In this document: positions 31,795 to 44,760 of the stretch, piece after piece
Layout of the letters: every line of letters begins with the position of its first letter
Numbering within the stretch: position 1 is the stretch's first letter
Assembly: GCA_012845835.1 (NCBI GenBank)
Contig: JABAKD010000023.1
Location: forward strand, 17,910,751-17,974,750
Length of the DNA: 64,000 nucleotides
Origin: Undaria pinnatifida
Taxonomy: Eukaryota; Sar; Phaeophyceae; Laminariales; Alariaceae
Direction of reading: 5' to 3'
Notes under the pieces: model-generated
Database searches by the model: none
Told to the model about the DNA's origin: nothing
Seen by the model: the letters and a program-made list of their open reading frames with translations, nothing else
Program-made: the position numbers and the translations under genes

Positions 31795-34700
31795 AGGTGT
31801 AGTGAAGGGGCGGGGGGGGGGATTGGAACGACGCGTGAAGAAGCTATGGAGGCAGATAAATTGTTGTGGTGTTCCTGCTCCAAGTAGCGGTATATCTGTG
31901 TTTCAGCAAACAGCAACAATATGGGCCTTGACTCCGTCCAGCCTGAGTGATGGTAGCAGCCACGTCAACTAGCCGTATAAGAGGAGTACAGCAGTATCAA
32001 GGTACCTATCATCATAACCGCAACATAAGAGCAGCGCCCAGTCTGACCGTAGGGTATATGGGTAACGCCCGCACGATCCGCAGTACAAGGAGCCAAAACT
32101 AGGCAGCACTGACCCTAACCGCAGTGCAGGGGGTGCAACACAGTAAGGGTACGTCTGAAGCCATCGCACTAAAACAGGCATCATTCAACCTAGGAGGGGG
32201 AAGGTAGCACAGGAAGCGTCGCCCAAAACGCCCACGCTCATCGGACCAAAACAAGCAGCATTTACCCGAGATATAGTGTAGGGGTTATCACAATACAGGT
32301 TCGCCCAACACGCCGACGCTCATCGCACATAAACAGGCAGGGTTTAACCTAGGTGTAGCGTGGGGGGAAACACAGAAGGTTCGCCAAACACGCCGACACT
32401 CACCGCACCAAAACGGGCAGCATTTACCCTAGGTGTAGAGTAGGGGTTATCACAGAAAAGGTTCGCCCAACACGCCGACGCTCATCGCACAAAAACGGGC
32501 AGCATTTACCCTAGGTGTAGTGTTGGGGTGGAAGCACAGTGTAAGATCGCCAAACACGCTGACACTCGTCGCACCAAAACAGGCAGCATTTACCCCAGGT
32601 GTAGTGTAGGGGTGGAAGCACAGTGTAAGATCGCCCAACACGCTGACACTCGTCGCACCAAAACGGGCAGCATTTACCCTAGGTGTAGTGTAGGGGGGGA
32701 GCACAATGAAATGTAGCCCAACACGCTGACACTCGTCGAACCAAAGCAGGCAGCGTTTAACATAGGTGTAGTGTAGGGGTGGAATCACAGTGTAAGGTCG
32801 CCCAACACGATGACACTCATCGCACCAAAACGGGCATCATTTGACCTAGGTGTAGTGTAGGGGGGGAGCACAGTGAATGTCACCCAACACGCTGATACTA
32901 GTCGCACCAAAACAGGCAGCATTTCACTTAGGTGTTGTGTAGGGGTGGAAGCACAGTGAAAGGTAACCCAACACGCTGACACTCGTCGCACATAAACAGG
33001 AAGCATTAAACCTAGGTGTAGTGTAGGGGTGGAATCACAGTGTAAGATCGCCCAACACGCTGACACTCATCGCCATGAAACGGGCAGCATTCACCCTAGG
33101 TGTAGTGTAAGGGGGAAGCACAGTGAGAGGTCGCCCAATACGTTGACACTCGTCGCACCAAAACAGGCAGCATTTACCCTAGGTGTAGTGTAGGGGTGGA
33201 AGCACAGTGCAAGACCGCCCAACACGCTGACACTCGTCGCACCAAAACAGCCAGCATTTACCCTAGGTGTAGTGTGGGGGTGGAAGCACAGTGTAAGATC
33301 GCCCAACACGCTGACACTCGTCGCACCAAAACGGGCGGCATTTACCCTGGGTGTAGTGTAGGGGGGGGGCACAGTGAAAGGTCACCCAACACGCTGACAC
33401 TCGACGCACCAAAGCAGGCAGCATTTACCCTAGGTGTAGTGTAGGGGTGGAAGCACAGTGTAAGATCGCCCAACACGCTGACACTCATCGCAACAAAACG
33501 GGCAGAATTTAACCTAGATGTAGTGTAGGGGGGGAGCACAGTGAATGTCACCTAACACGCTGACACTAGTCGCACCAAAACAGGTAGCATTTAACCTAGG
33601 TGCAGGGTAGGGGGGGGAGCACAGTGAAAGGTCACCCAAACCGCTGACACTCGACGCCCCAAACAGGCAGCATTCACCCTAGGTGTAGTGTAGGGGTGGA
33701 AGCACAGTGTAAAATCGCCCAACACGCTGACACTCCTCGCACCAAAACAGGCAGCATTTACCCTAGGTGTAGTGTAAGGGTGGAAGCACAGTGTAAGATC
33801 GCCCAACACGCCGACACTCGTCGCAATAAAACGGGCAGCATTTACCGTAGGTGAAGTGTAGGGGGGGAGCACAGTGAAAGGTCACCCAACACGTTGACAC
33901 TCGTTGCACCAAAGCAGGCAGCATTTAACCTAGGTGTAGTGTAGGGGTGGAATCACAGTGTTAGATCGCCGAACACGCTGACACTCATCGCACCAAAATG
34001 GGCAGCATTTAACCTACATGTAGTGTGGGGGGGGAGCACAGTGAATGTCACCCAACACGCTGACACCAGTCGCACCAAAACAGGCAGCATTTACCCTACG
34101 TGTAGGGTAGGGGGGGAGCACAGTGAAAGGTCACCCAACACGCTGACGCTCGACGCCCCAAACAGGCAGCATTCGCTCTAGGTGTAGTGTAGGGGTGGGA
34201 GCACAGTGTAAGATCTTCCAACACGTTGACACTCATCGCACCAAAATGGGCAGCATTTAACCTAGGTGTAGTGTAGGGGTGGAAGCACAGTGTAAGATCG
34301 CCCAACACGTTGACACTCGTCGCACCAAAACAGGCAGCATTTACCCTAGGTGTAGTGTAGGGGGGAAGCACAGTGAAAGGTCGCCCAACACGCTGACACT
34401 CGTCGCACCAAAACAGGCAGCATTTAACCTAGGTGTAGTGTAGGGGTGGAAGCACAGTGTAAGATCGCCCAACACGCTGACACTCGTCGCAACAAAACGG
34501 GCAGCATCTACCCTAGGTGTAGTGTAGGGGGGAAGAACAATGAAAGGTCACCCAACACGCTGACACTCGTCGCACCAAAACAGGCAGCATTTAACCTAGG
34601 TGTAGTGTAGAGGTGGAAGCACAGCGTAAGATCGCCCAACACGCCGACATTCATCGCACCAAAACGGGCAGCATTTAACCTAGGTGTAGTGTAGTGGGTG

Positions 34701-37700
34701 AGCACAGTGAATGTCACCCAACACGCTGACACTCGTCGCACCAAAACAGGCAGCATTTACCCTAGGTGTAGTGTGGGGGTGGAAGCACAGTGTAAGATCG
34801 CCCAACACGCTGACACTCGTCGCACCAAAACGGGCAGCATTTACCCTGGGTGTAGTGTAGGGGGGGGGGCACAGTGAAAGGTCACCCAACACGATAACAC
34901 TCGACGCACCAAAGCAGGCAGCATTTACCCTAGGTGTAGTGTAGGGGTGGAAGCACAGTGTAAGATCGCCCAACACGCTGACACTCGTCGCAACAAAACG
35001 GGCAGCATTTACCCTAGGTGTAGTGTAGGGGGGGAGAACAGTTAAAGGTAACCCAACACGCTGACACTCGTCGCACCAAAACAGCCAGCATTTACCCTAG
35101 GTGTAGTGTAGGGGTGGAAGCACAGTGTAAGATCGCCCAACACGATGGCACTCATCGCAACAAAACGGGCAGAATTTAACCTAGATGTAGTGTAAGGGGG
35201 AAGCACAGTGAATGTTGCCCAACACGCTGACACTAGTCGCACCAAAACAGGCAGCATTTAACCTAGGTGTAGGGTAGGGGGGGGAGCACAGTGAAAGGTC
35301 ACCCAACACGCTGACACTCGACGCCCCAAACAGGCAGCATTCACCGTAGGTGTAGTGTAAGAGTGGAAGCACAGTGTAAGATCGCCCAACACGCTGACAC
35401 TCTTCGCACTAAAACGGGCAGCATTTACCCTAGGTGTAGTGTGAGGGTGGAAGCACAGTGTAAGATCGCCCAACACGCCGGCACTCGTCGCACCAAAACG
35501 GGCAGCGTTTACCCGAGGTGTAGTGTAGAGGGGGAGCACAGTGAAAGGTCACCCAACACGTTGACACTCGTTGCACCAAAGCAGGCAGCATTTAACCTAG
35601 GTGTAGTGTAGGGGTGGAATCACAGTGTAGGATCGCCCAACACGCTGACACTCGTCGCACCAAAACAGGCAGCATTTACCCTAAGTGTAGTGTAGGGGTG
35701 GAATCACAGTGTTAGATCGCCGAACACGCTGACACTCATCGCACCAAAATGGGCAGCATTTAACCTACATGTAGTGTGGGGGGGGGCACAGTGAATGTCA
35801 CCCAACACGCTGACACTAGTCGCACCAAAACAGGCAGCATTTACCCTACTTGTAGGGTAGGGGGGGAGCACAGTGAAAAGTCACCCAACACGCTGACGCT
35901 CCACGACCCAAACAGGCAGCATTTATTCTATGTGTAGTAGAGGGGTGGGAGCACAGTGTAAGATCTTTCAACACGTTGACACTCATCGCACCACAACGGG
36001 CAGCATTTAACCTGGGTGTAGTGTAGGGGTGGAAGCACAGTGTAAGATCGCCCAACACGTTGACACTCGTCGCACCAAAACGGGCAGCATTTACCCTAGG
36101 TGTAGTGTAGAGGGGGAGCACAGTGAAAGGTCACCCAACACGCTGACACTCGTCGCACCAAAGCAGGCAGCATTTAACCTAGGTGTAGTGTAGGGGTGGA
36201 ACCACCGTGTAGGATCGCCCAACACGCTGACACTCGTCGCACCAAAACAGGCAGCATTTACCCTAGGTGTAGTGTGGGGGTGGAAGCACAGTGTAAGATC
36301 GCCCAACACGCTGACACTCGTCGCACCCAAACGGGCAGCATTTACCCTAGATTTAGTGTAGGGGGGGGGGCACAGTGAAAGGTCACCCAACACGCTGACA
36401 CTCGACGCACCAAAGCAGGCAGCATTTAACCTAGGTGTAGTGTCGGGTTGGAAGCACAGTGCAAGATCGCCCAACACGCTGACACTCATGGCACCAAAAC
36501 GGGCAGCATTTCACCCATATTTAGTGTAGGGGGGGAGCACAGTGAATGTCACCCAACACGCTGACACTAGTCGCACTAAAACAGGTAGCATTTATCCTAG
36601 GTGTAGTGTAAGTGGGGAGCACAGTGAAAGGTCACCCAACACGTTGACACTCATCGCACCAAAACGGGCAGCATTTAACCTAGGTGTAGTGTAGGGGTGG
36701 AAGCACAGTGTAAGATCGCCCAACACGCCGACAATCGTCGCACCAAAACGGGCAGCATTTACCCGAGGTGTAGTGTAGGGGGGGAGCACAGTGAAAGGTC
36801 ACCCAACACGTTGACACTCGTTGCACCAAAGCAGGCAGCATTTAACCTAGGTGTAGTGTAGGGGTGGAATCACAGTGTAGGATCGCCCAACACGCTGACA
36901 CTCGTCGCACCAAAACGGGCAGCATTTACCCTAAGTGTAGTGTAGGGGTGGAATCACAGTGTTAGATCGCCGAACACGCTGACACTCATCGCACCAAAAT
37001 GGGCAGCATTTAACCTACATGTAGTGTGGGGGGGGAGCACAGTGAATGTCACCCAACACGCTGACACTAGTCGCACCAAAACAGGCAGCATTTACCTCAC
37101 GTGTAGGGTAGGGGGGGAGAACAGTAAAAGGTCACCAAACACGCTGACACTCCACGCCCTAAACAGGCAGCATTCATCCTAGGTGTAGTGTAGGGGTAGG
37201 AGGACAGTGTAAGATCGCCCAACACGTTGACACTCATCGCACCACAACGGGCAGCATTTATCCTGGGTGTAGTGTAGGGGTGGAAGCACAGTGTAAGATC
37301 GCCCAACACGTTGACACTCGTCGCACCAAAACGGGCAGCATTTACCCTAGGTGTAGTGTAGAGGGGGAGCACAGTGAAAGGTCACCCAACACGCTGACAC
37401 TCGTCGCACCAAAGCAGGCAGCATTTGACCTAGGTGTAGTGTAGGGGTGGAACCACCGTGTAGGATCGCCCAACACGCTGACACTCGTCGCACCAAAACA
37501 GGCAGCATTTACCCTAGGTGTAGTGTGGGGGTGGAAGCACAGTGTAAGATCGCCCAACACGCTGACACTCGTCGCACCAAAACAGGCAGCATTTAACCTA
37601 GGTGTAGTGTAGGGGTGGAAGCACAGTGCAAGATCGCCCAACACGCTGACACTTATCGCACCAAAACGGGCAGCATTTAACCTAAGTGTAGTGTAGGGGT

Positions 37701-40276
37701 GGAAGCACAGTGTAAGATCGCCCAACACCTTGACACTCGTCGCACCAAAACGGGCAGCATTTACCCTAGGTGTAGTGTAGGGGGGGAGCACAGTGAAAGG
37801 TCACTAAACACGCTGACACTTGTCGCACTAAAACAGGTAGCATTTAACCTACGTGTAGTGTAGCTGGGGAGCACAGTGAAAGGTCACCCAACACGTTGAC
37901 ACTCATCGCACCAAAACAGGCAGCATTTAACCTAGGTGTAGTGTAGGGGTGGAAGCACAGTGTAAGATCGCCCAACACGTTGACACTCGTCGCACCAAAA
38001 CGGGCAGCATTTACCCTAGGTGAGTGTAGGGGGGGAGCACAGTGAAAGGTCACCCAACACGCTGATGCTCGACGCCCCAAACAGGCAGCATTCACCCGAG
38101 GTGTAGTGTAGGGGTGGAAGCACAGTGTAAGATCGCCCAACACGTTGACACTCATCGCACCAAAACGGGCAGCATTTAACCTAAGTGTAGTGTAGGGGTG
38201 GAAGCACAGTGTAAGATCGCCCAACACGTTGACACTCGTCGCACCAAAACGGGCAGCATTTACCCTAGGTGTAGGGTAGGGGGGGAGCACAGTGAAAGGT
38301 CACTAAACACGCTGACACTTGTCGCACCAAAGCAGGCAGCATTTAACATAGGTGTAGTGTAGGGGGGGGGCACAGTGAAAGGTCACCCAACACGCTGACA
38401 CTCGACGCACCAAAGCAGGCAGCATTTAACCTAGGTGTAGTGTCTGGATGGAAGCACAGTGCAAGATCGCCCAACACGCTGACACTCATCGCACCAAAAC
38501 GGGCAGCATTTCACCCATATTTAGTGTAGGGGGGGAGCACAGTGAATGCCACCCAACACGCTGACACTAGTCGCACCAAAACAGATAGCATTTAACCTGG
38601 GTGTAGTGTAAGTGGGGAGCACAGTGAAAGGTCACCCAACCCGTTGACACTCATCGCACCAAAACAGGCAGCATTTAACCTAGGTGTAGTGTAGGGGTGG
38701 AAGCACAGTGTAAGATCGCCCAACACGCCGACACTCGTCGCACCAAAACGGGCAGCATTTACCCGAGGTGTAGTGTAGGGGGGGAGCACAGTGAAAGGTC
38801 ACCCAACACGTTGACACTCGTTGCACCAAAGCAGGCAGCATTTAACCTAGGTGTAGTGTAGGGGTGGAATCACAGTGTAGGATCGCCCAACACGCTGACA
38901 CTCGTCGCACCAAAACGGGCAGCATTTACCCTAAGTGTAGTGTAGGGGTGGAATCACAGTGTTAGATCGCCGAACACGCTGACACTCATCGCACCAAAAT
39001 GGGCAGCATTTAACCTACATGTAGTGTGGGGGGGGAGCACAGTGAATGTCACCCAACACGCTGACACTAGTCGCACCAAAACAGGCAGCATTTACCTCAC
39101 GTGTAGGGTAGGGGGGGAGCACAGTGAAAGGTCACCAAACACGCTGACACTCCACGCCCTAAACAGGCAGCATTCATCCTAGGTGTAGTGTAGGGGTGGG
39201 AGGACAGTGTAAGATCGCCCAACACGTTGACACTCATCGCACCACAACGGGCAGCATTTATCCTGGGTGTAGTGTAGGGGTGGAAGCACAGTGTAAGATC
39301 GCCCAACACGTTGACACTCGTCGCACCAAAACGGGCAGCATTTACCCTAGGTGTAGTGTAGAGGGGGAGCACAGTGAAAGGTCACCCAACACGCTGACAC
39401 TCGTCGCACCAAAGCAGGCAGCATTTGACCTTGGTGTAGTGTAGGGGTGGAACCACCGTGTAGGATCGCCCAACACGCTGACACTCGTCGCACCAAAACA
39501 GGCAGCATTTACCCTAGGTGTAGTGTGGGGGTGGAAGCACAGTGTAAGATCGCCCAACACGCTGACACTCGTCGCACCAAAACAGGCAGCATTTAACCGA
39601 GGTGTAGTGTAGGGGTGGAAGCACAGTGCAAGATCGCCCAACACGCTGACACTTATCGCACCAAAACGGGCAGCATTTAACCTAAGTGTAGTGTAGGGGT
39701 GGAAGCGCAGTGTAAGATCGCCCAACACGTTGACACTCGTCGCACCAAAACGGGCAGCATTTACCCTAGGTGTAGTGTAGGGGGGGAGCACAGTGAAAGG
39801 TCACTAAACACGCTGACACTTGTCGCACTAAAACAGGTAGCATTTAACCTACGTGTAGTGTAGCTGGGGAGCACAGTGAAAGGTCACCCAACACGTTGAC
39901 ACTCATCGCACCAAAACAGGCAGCATTTAACCTAGGTGTAGTGTAGGGGTGGAAGCACAGTGTAAGATCGCCCAACACGTTGACACTCGTCGCACCAAAA
40001 CGGGCAGCATTTACCCTAGGTGAGTGTAGGGGGGGGAGCACAGTGAAAGGTCACCCAACACGCTGATGCTCGACGCCCCAAACAGGCAGCATTCACCCGA
40101 GGTGTAGTGTAGGGGTGGAAGCACAGTGTAAGATCGCCCAACACGTTGACACTCATCGCACCAAAACGGGCAGCATTTAACCTAAGTGTAGTGTAGGGGT
40201 GGAAGCACAGTGTAAGATCGCCCAACACGTTGACACTCGTCGCACCAAAACGGGCAGCATTTACCCTAGGTGTAGG
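31795..40276. repeat. 84-bp satellite array
   Basis: Around 95-100 head-to-tail units of 84 bp with core GACACTCGTCGCACCAAAAC, GGCAGCATTTACCCTAGGTG and TAGTGTAGGGG. Two subtypes alternate: one with GTGTAAGATCGCCC, one with GTGAAAGGTCACCC. Units are regular from about 32190 and decay leftwards through 32036; a last GGTGTAGTGAAGGGG match lies at about 31797, next to the Gag start of copy B. The right end is hidden by the gap. Since 84 is a multiple of three, long open frames occur by chance of period. Confidence 0.95.
36361..40276. repeat. 2.0-kb higher-order repeat in the satellite
   Basis: 36361-38275 recurs at 38361-40276 with an offset of 2000-2001 bp and about 99% identity. This is a block of about 24 monomers. 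A few substitutions between the two show it is not a simple assembly copy. Looser higher-order spacing (about 1250 and 1750 bp) links the same variant blocks at about 34000, 35750 and 37000. Confidence 0.85.
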
Positions 40277-40776
40277 NNNNNNNNNNNNNNNNNNNNNNNN
40301 NNNNNNNNNNNNNNNNNNNNNNNNNNNNNNNNNNNNNNNNNNNNNNNNNNNNNNNNNNNNNNNNNNNNNNNNNNNNNNNNNNNNNNNNNNNNNNNNNNNN
40401 NNNNNNNNNNNNNNNNNNNNNNNNNNNNNNNNNNNNNNNNNNNNNNNNNNNNNNNNNNNNNNNNNNNNNNNNNNNNNNNNNNNNNNNNNNNNNNNNNNNN
40501 NNNNNNNNNNNNNNNNNNNNNNNNNNNNNNNNNNNNNNNNNNNNNNNNNNNNNNNNNNNNNNNNNNNNNNNNNNNNNNNNNNNNNNNNNNNNNNNNNNNN
40601 NNNNNNNNNNNNNNNNNNNNNNNNNNNNNNNNNNNNNNNNNNNNNNNNNNNNNNNNNNNNNNNNNNNNNNNNNNNNNNNNNNNNNNNNNNNNNNNNNNNN
40701 NNNNNNNNNNNNNNNNNNNNNNNNNNNNNNNNNNNNNNNNNNNNNNNNNNNNNNNNNNNNNNNNNNNNNNNNNNNN
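40277..40776. other. assembly gap (500 N)
   Basis: Exactly 500 undetermined bases, a round number that is probably a placeholder. It begins inside the satellite, so the true array is longer than shown. Confidence 0.98.
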
Positions 40777-41680
40777 TCTGCTTGATAATGTGCACGAACC
40801 CTGACAAAATGGAGCAACAAGCGCGGTGCAGATTACGTCGTCGTCATGTTGACACAAAATTTGCTTTTGCCTTTCAAGTCCTTTGGGTACTAACGTCGCG
40901 CCTGTGTCCCAGCAACGGTGGGGGCGTATGGTCACATCGTTTCACGTCGTTTCACGTCGTATATGAACGTCGTCGGCCAGGTACCAACTGAAAATCGCGA
41001 TCTACAGTAGGGACAAGGAGCCGTTGCTAGGCCTGCTGTGCTCCCAGCGAAACTCAACCTATGGTGCAAACTTGCGCAAGCGGCCTTTCGCGGAGCGTTC
41101 GGAGTCAATGTCGTCATCCGTATCGCCGAGGGTCGACCTGGCAGGGTTAACGACTGAATCAACCACTTTGTCAACAGAGAAGGAAACTACGGAGCAGGCA
41201 TACCGTGGATGCACGAGTTTCTGGTCCCCGCCATGGACCTTCTCCACAAGAAACATTCGTTGCCGTCATCGTCAACGCCTCGTAACGTCGGATCATCTCG
41301 CGCCTCGGGAGAGAAGGAAACGGCGCAGTCCGCCTCCGAATGCCCCCGGGATTTGAACCTTAAATGTTGCGTTTCTTCCGCCAAGGTGCAAGAGACGCAC
41401 GCGTGGCGTAATCTTAGTCGCCGTTTCGTATGTTTTTTTGGAGACGCCGTTAAGTATGGGTATACGTTGCGGCACGTGCTGCCATATATAGAGGTAGCAC
41501 TTTACGTCTGAAATATTTCTGGATGACGGGATCCTTGACGCTAAATCGTCGGAATCAGCCTATGTGTTTGTTGTGGGTTTCGTTGCGTACGTAGACCATG
41601 GTGTTTTCCATCCGGTACCAGTTCCGTATTTCTACAAATATGTTCTCGGGGTAGATCGTAATCTCCCGGATTGAGGTATC
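40777..41680. other. sequence right of the gap, possible 3' part of the transposase remnant
   Basis: No satellite units. Minus-strand frame 41059-41256 (VDKVVDSVVNPARST) and neighbours are open but short, and could belong to the decayed transposase to the right. Nothing firm. Confidence 0.3.
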
Positions 41681-42229
41681 TCAGAAGAAAAACTGGTGCA
41701 CCTCCATGGTAGCACCCGTCTTGCCCGCTGTTGACGTCTTATTCTCGCCAATAGTGGCATGCTCGTATTGAGGACACCAACATATATGTCTACTTCGAGC
41801 CCTTCGATAGTTGAGCACACGTCTAAGCCAACTTAAATCGTCGTTAATGTGGGGTCGAAGCGCAATGTGAACAAGACCTTCGTCGTTTCCACGCACGGAA
41901 CGTCGAACACGTCGGACCCATCCCCATACCTTGCGAAGTAATGATGACCAACGCGCGGCAAGATTTACCGACCACGAAGGGCTTGTCTGAATCGGGATAG
42001 GACCATTTTTTCTGTCCACAAGGTGACGAGGTCCCAGCCAGGAGTCGTCGGGATGATTCAAGAGGTAGCGCCGTAGAGCACAGCCCTTGTCGTAGAAGAT
42101 CAATCCCGGCCGGCTGGCGGGGTCTTTCCAGATGGAGTCCAGGCAACCGGCCACGACCTCCACGACCTCCATCCCCTCGTGTTCCCAACCCGGACCCGAC
42201 CCGGCGATGGTGCCGCAGTTTAGAGTCAC
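41681..42229 (-). pseudogene. decayed transposase, KDZ-like core (tentative)
   Basis: 182-residue minus-strand frame: CGTIAGSGPGWEHEGMEVVE, then CLDSIWKDPASRPGLIFYDK, then GCALRRYLLNHP and HLVDR. The pattern of a GLIFYD run, a Cys-containing helix and a LVDR run resembles the catalytic region of Kyakuja-Dileera-Zisupton transposases. The rest loses similarity after VDRKNG, where another frame takes over. This is by-eye recognition, so an unrelated gene is possible. Confidence 0.35.
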
Positions 42230-43673
42230 TATGAAGTTTCCGTGCCTGTGATGGGTAGAAAAAAACAGCCGGAGTTGTCGCGCTTCGTAGGGCTTGTCTC
42301 TGTGTGGGATGGCGGCATTTCCAGCATCACGGTCGGGTGGGTAAGCGACCAGGACGTCCGTTGCAGCGGCAGCAAGGGCAAGGGAGAGAACGTGTCAGTA
42401 GTGCAAATATTCCATGTAAGAGGTTGGAACGCTTTCATGGTGCGATCACCAACAGGTGACTCCAATGGCATGCGACGTTAACTACATGGCTGAACGCGAA
42501 CGACTTCTTGGGCCGCCTGCTGAACGGCTACTTGGCAATATCCATTCTTCCTGCTAAACCGTAGGTACGAATTACATGATGTCGAACCTTCGCCCGCGCA
42601 GAAAATCTGGAAGAAACAGTGGAATCAACGTGCCATTTCTCCACAACGAGATCGCCACGACGCCTACGTCGCTATGTTTCGGCGCGTGGAGGTCACCACA
42701 CGTTCCTTGCAGATATACAACGTTATGGGTCGTGGGTTGAAGTTGGTAGGCGTGGGGTGCGTGGGTTGTGTTGTTATCGTCGGGCGTGTTTGGCGTGCTA
42801 AGGCCGTGTTGCCTCCGGTGCATCCCCGATCTTGATTTCTCTTCCGGAATGTGGTGCACGTCATGGACAGTTCGACATGACCGCGGGTTGCAGATGTACC
42901 ATACCCGTCAAATGACACGCGCGCCAGTGCCTCTAATCCCAAGGTATAAAGGTGCGGCGCACGAACGTCGGGGTGGGTGGATGGCCGTTGTTATGGCTTC
43001 ATTTGCAAGCATGGCCTTCAGCGTACCAACTAACACGGATCTTGAAACAAGCTCGGGAGAGTAGTTTGTCAGAACCGCGGAAACGTCCCCGAGCCAACTT
43101 GGCTTAGTCGAGGCCTCCCCCGTCATCGTACCTCCGCCACTGTAGTTTTGCGTTTCCTAAACACAGAAGAGGACGTGTCCGAAAAATATTGGCAGAAGGA
43201 AATATGATGTAGCAAGGCGGTACCAGTGCCACGAAATGAGGCGGGCACACCATCAATGACGCACACATGTAGGGCAAACGATTACCACGTAGATTCAGTG
43301 GAAAGCATGGGTCACGCCCGTGATGTGGCTCGTTGCTATCGTCAACAGCGTCAGGAGCGGGAACGGAGGCTGTTTGACGGTTAGGTGGGGCTTTCACGTG
43401 GACAGTCCACAACTACGATAAAAAAACCTCGTCACGTCTTGTAAGGGAAATAACTTGTCTTAGCAACGGTACGAGGAACCGTCGGGGTTGAGGGCGACTT
43501 ATTCTTGGAAGGATCTCCTTCTTATAGAGCGCGTGCCAACATTCACCCGGCGTTGTTTTTATTTTAAATTCTTCGCAAGTACAGTGGGTGCGGCAGGCTT
43601 CAGAGCTTTGGGTGCTGTGATTGAAACCGTCTTCGAAATCGGGTGGAGGTAGGGCTCGCTGCATACCCAGCAC
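42230..43673 (-). pseudogene. possible N-terminal part of the transposase, SWIM-type zinc motif
   Basis: Minus-strand pieces in several frames. At 43533-43583 the frame reads CTCEEFKIKTTPGECWH, a CxC-x11-CxH arrangement like a SWIM zinc finger, a motif found at the N-terminus of some MULE and KDZ transposases. Between here and the core, frames 43104-43412 and 42572-42859 are open but not recognised. I infer one decayed gene from shared strand and order only. Confidence 0.28.
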
Positions 43674-44760
43674 GAAGCACTCACCTTTCGTGACGAGTGA
43701 TTTTGGGCGTTAACCTGAACACTGACTACGGGCCGGATAGTTGGCGGCTACCGACAAATAAATAATTGCGAATTAGCTAGCGGACAGTTCAAGCGGCCGG
43801 TACAGGCTATGTTATGGATAGCACTGCAACAACAATTTACGGTTTAAGCGACGACCTCCGAAGCACGCAAAGAAGCACCGCGAAACGCTTAAAAGAGATG
43901 CCTGACATGTCTCCGCCTAACACGGCCCACGCGCACCAATACGAAGAGTGTCTCAGGCCCATTGGGTCGCCACCACATAGTCTCGTGAGGCTCCTTGTAG
44001 GGCCCGTGGTACATTTTGACGTGTAATTTCCAAAATAACTCAGAGCCTACTTGTTTTTTGAAACCGTCAAATTTCTGTGCCGCGGTCAGTCTTTATTCCG
44101 AAATCCAAAGGGTAGCTGGCGCCCCTTGCTCGGCCCATCATTTTATGCGTAACTGACACTTGTCACTGACAATACGTCGGGCGCCAAACGTGCTCGAGGG
44201 GGATGTCAGCGTCCTAAGTGTGGTCGACCCAAGATATCAGTCGACAAGAAATGAAGTCGGTTGTGACACGGTAAAAGTTATAGGCGTAAAATCGTACATA
44301 TATGTGAGACAATAATAAGGTGGAAAGGAGGTACAGACAGATATATATGCTAAAATTGCGGTAAGCCACACTACCAACTTATTACGTAGGGTATACCGTA
44401 CATCCCGTCTGCATGATCGCCTCCTAACCTATGCCAAGCAAAGTATGACTAACGAAGTAACGTAATTGAGCGCGTGTACACAAAGCGTGCCTTTCAAAAT
44501 ACTAATGATTCACATTTCTCCCTTTCGTTCTCAATGGCGGTTACATTGCATGACCACATCACCTCGCCTGTTGTATTTGGCAATATTATCTCTTTCTTAT
44601 AATTATTAGCGATGTCAGAAAACATTGGTATCTACATGATTGTACCTATGGATTAATATAATCTATATTTCGATCCATGTACAATAACAAATTATGAAGC
44701 TTTTAACACGTTGTTTACTACACTCAAGAACTGGGTTGCATACTACATGTAACATCCAAA
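43674..44760. other. intergenic DNA, nothing recognised
   Basis: AT-rich towards the right. One 70-residue plus-strand ORF (43814-44026) has no support. Confidence 0.5.

Noticed and set aside
32450-40266. Many minus-strand ORFs of 60-149 residues in the satellite region
   Set aside because: They recur every 84 bp (28 codons) and shift frame wherever the G run changes length. Best explained by the period, not by genes.
31795-40276. CRISPR-like array
   Set aside because: Units are contiguous and similar over their whole length with no unique spacers; the context is eukaryotic.
40199-40991. Long ORFs spanning the gap
   Set aside because: They consist mainly of undetermined residues from the 500 N.
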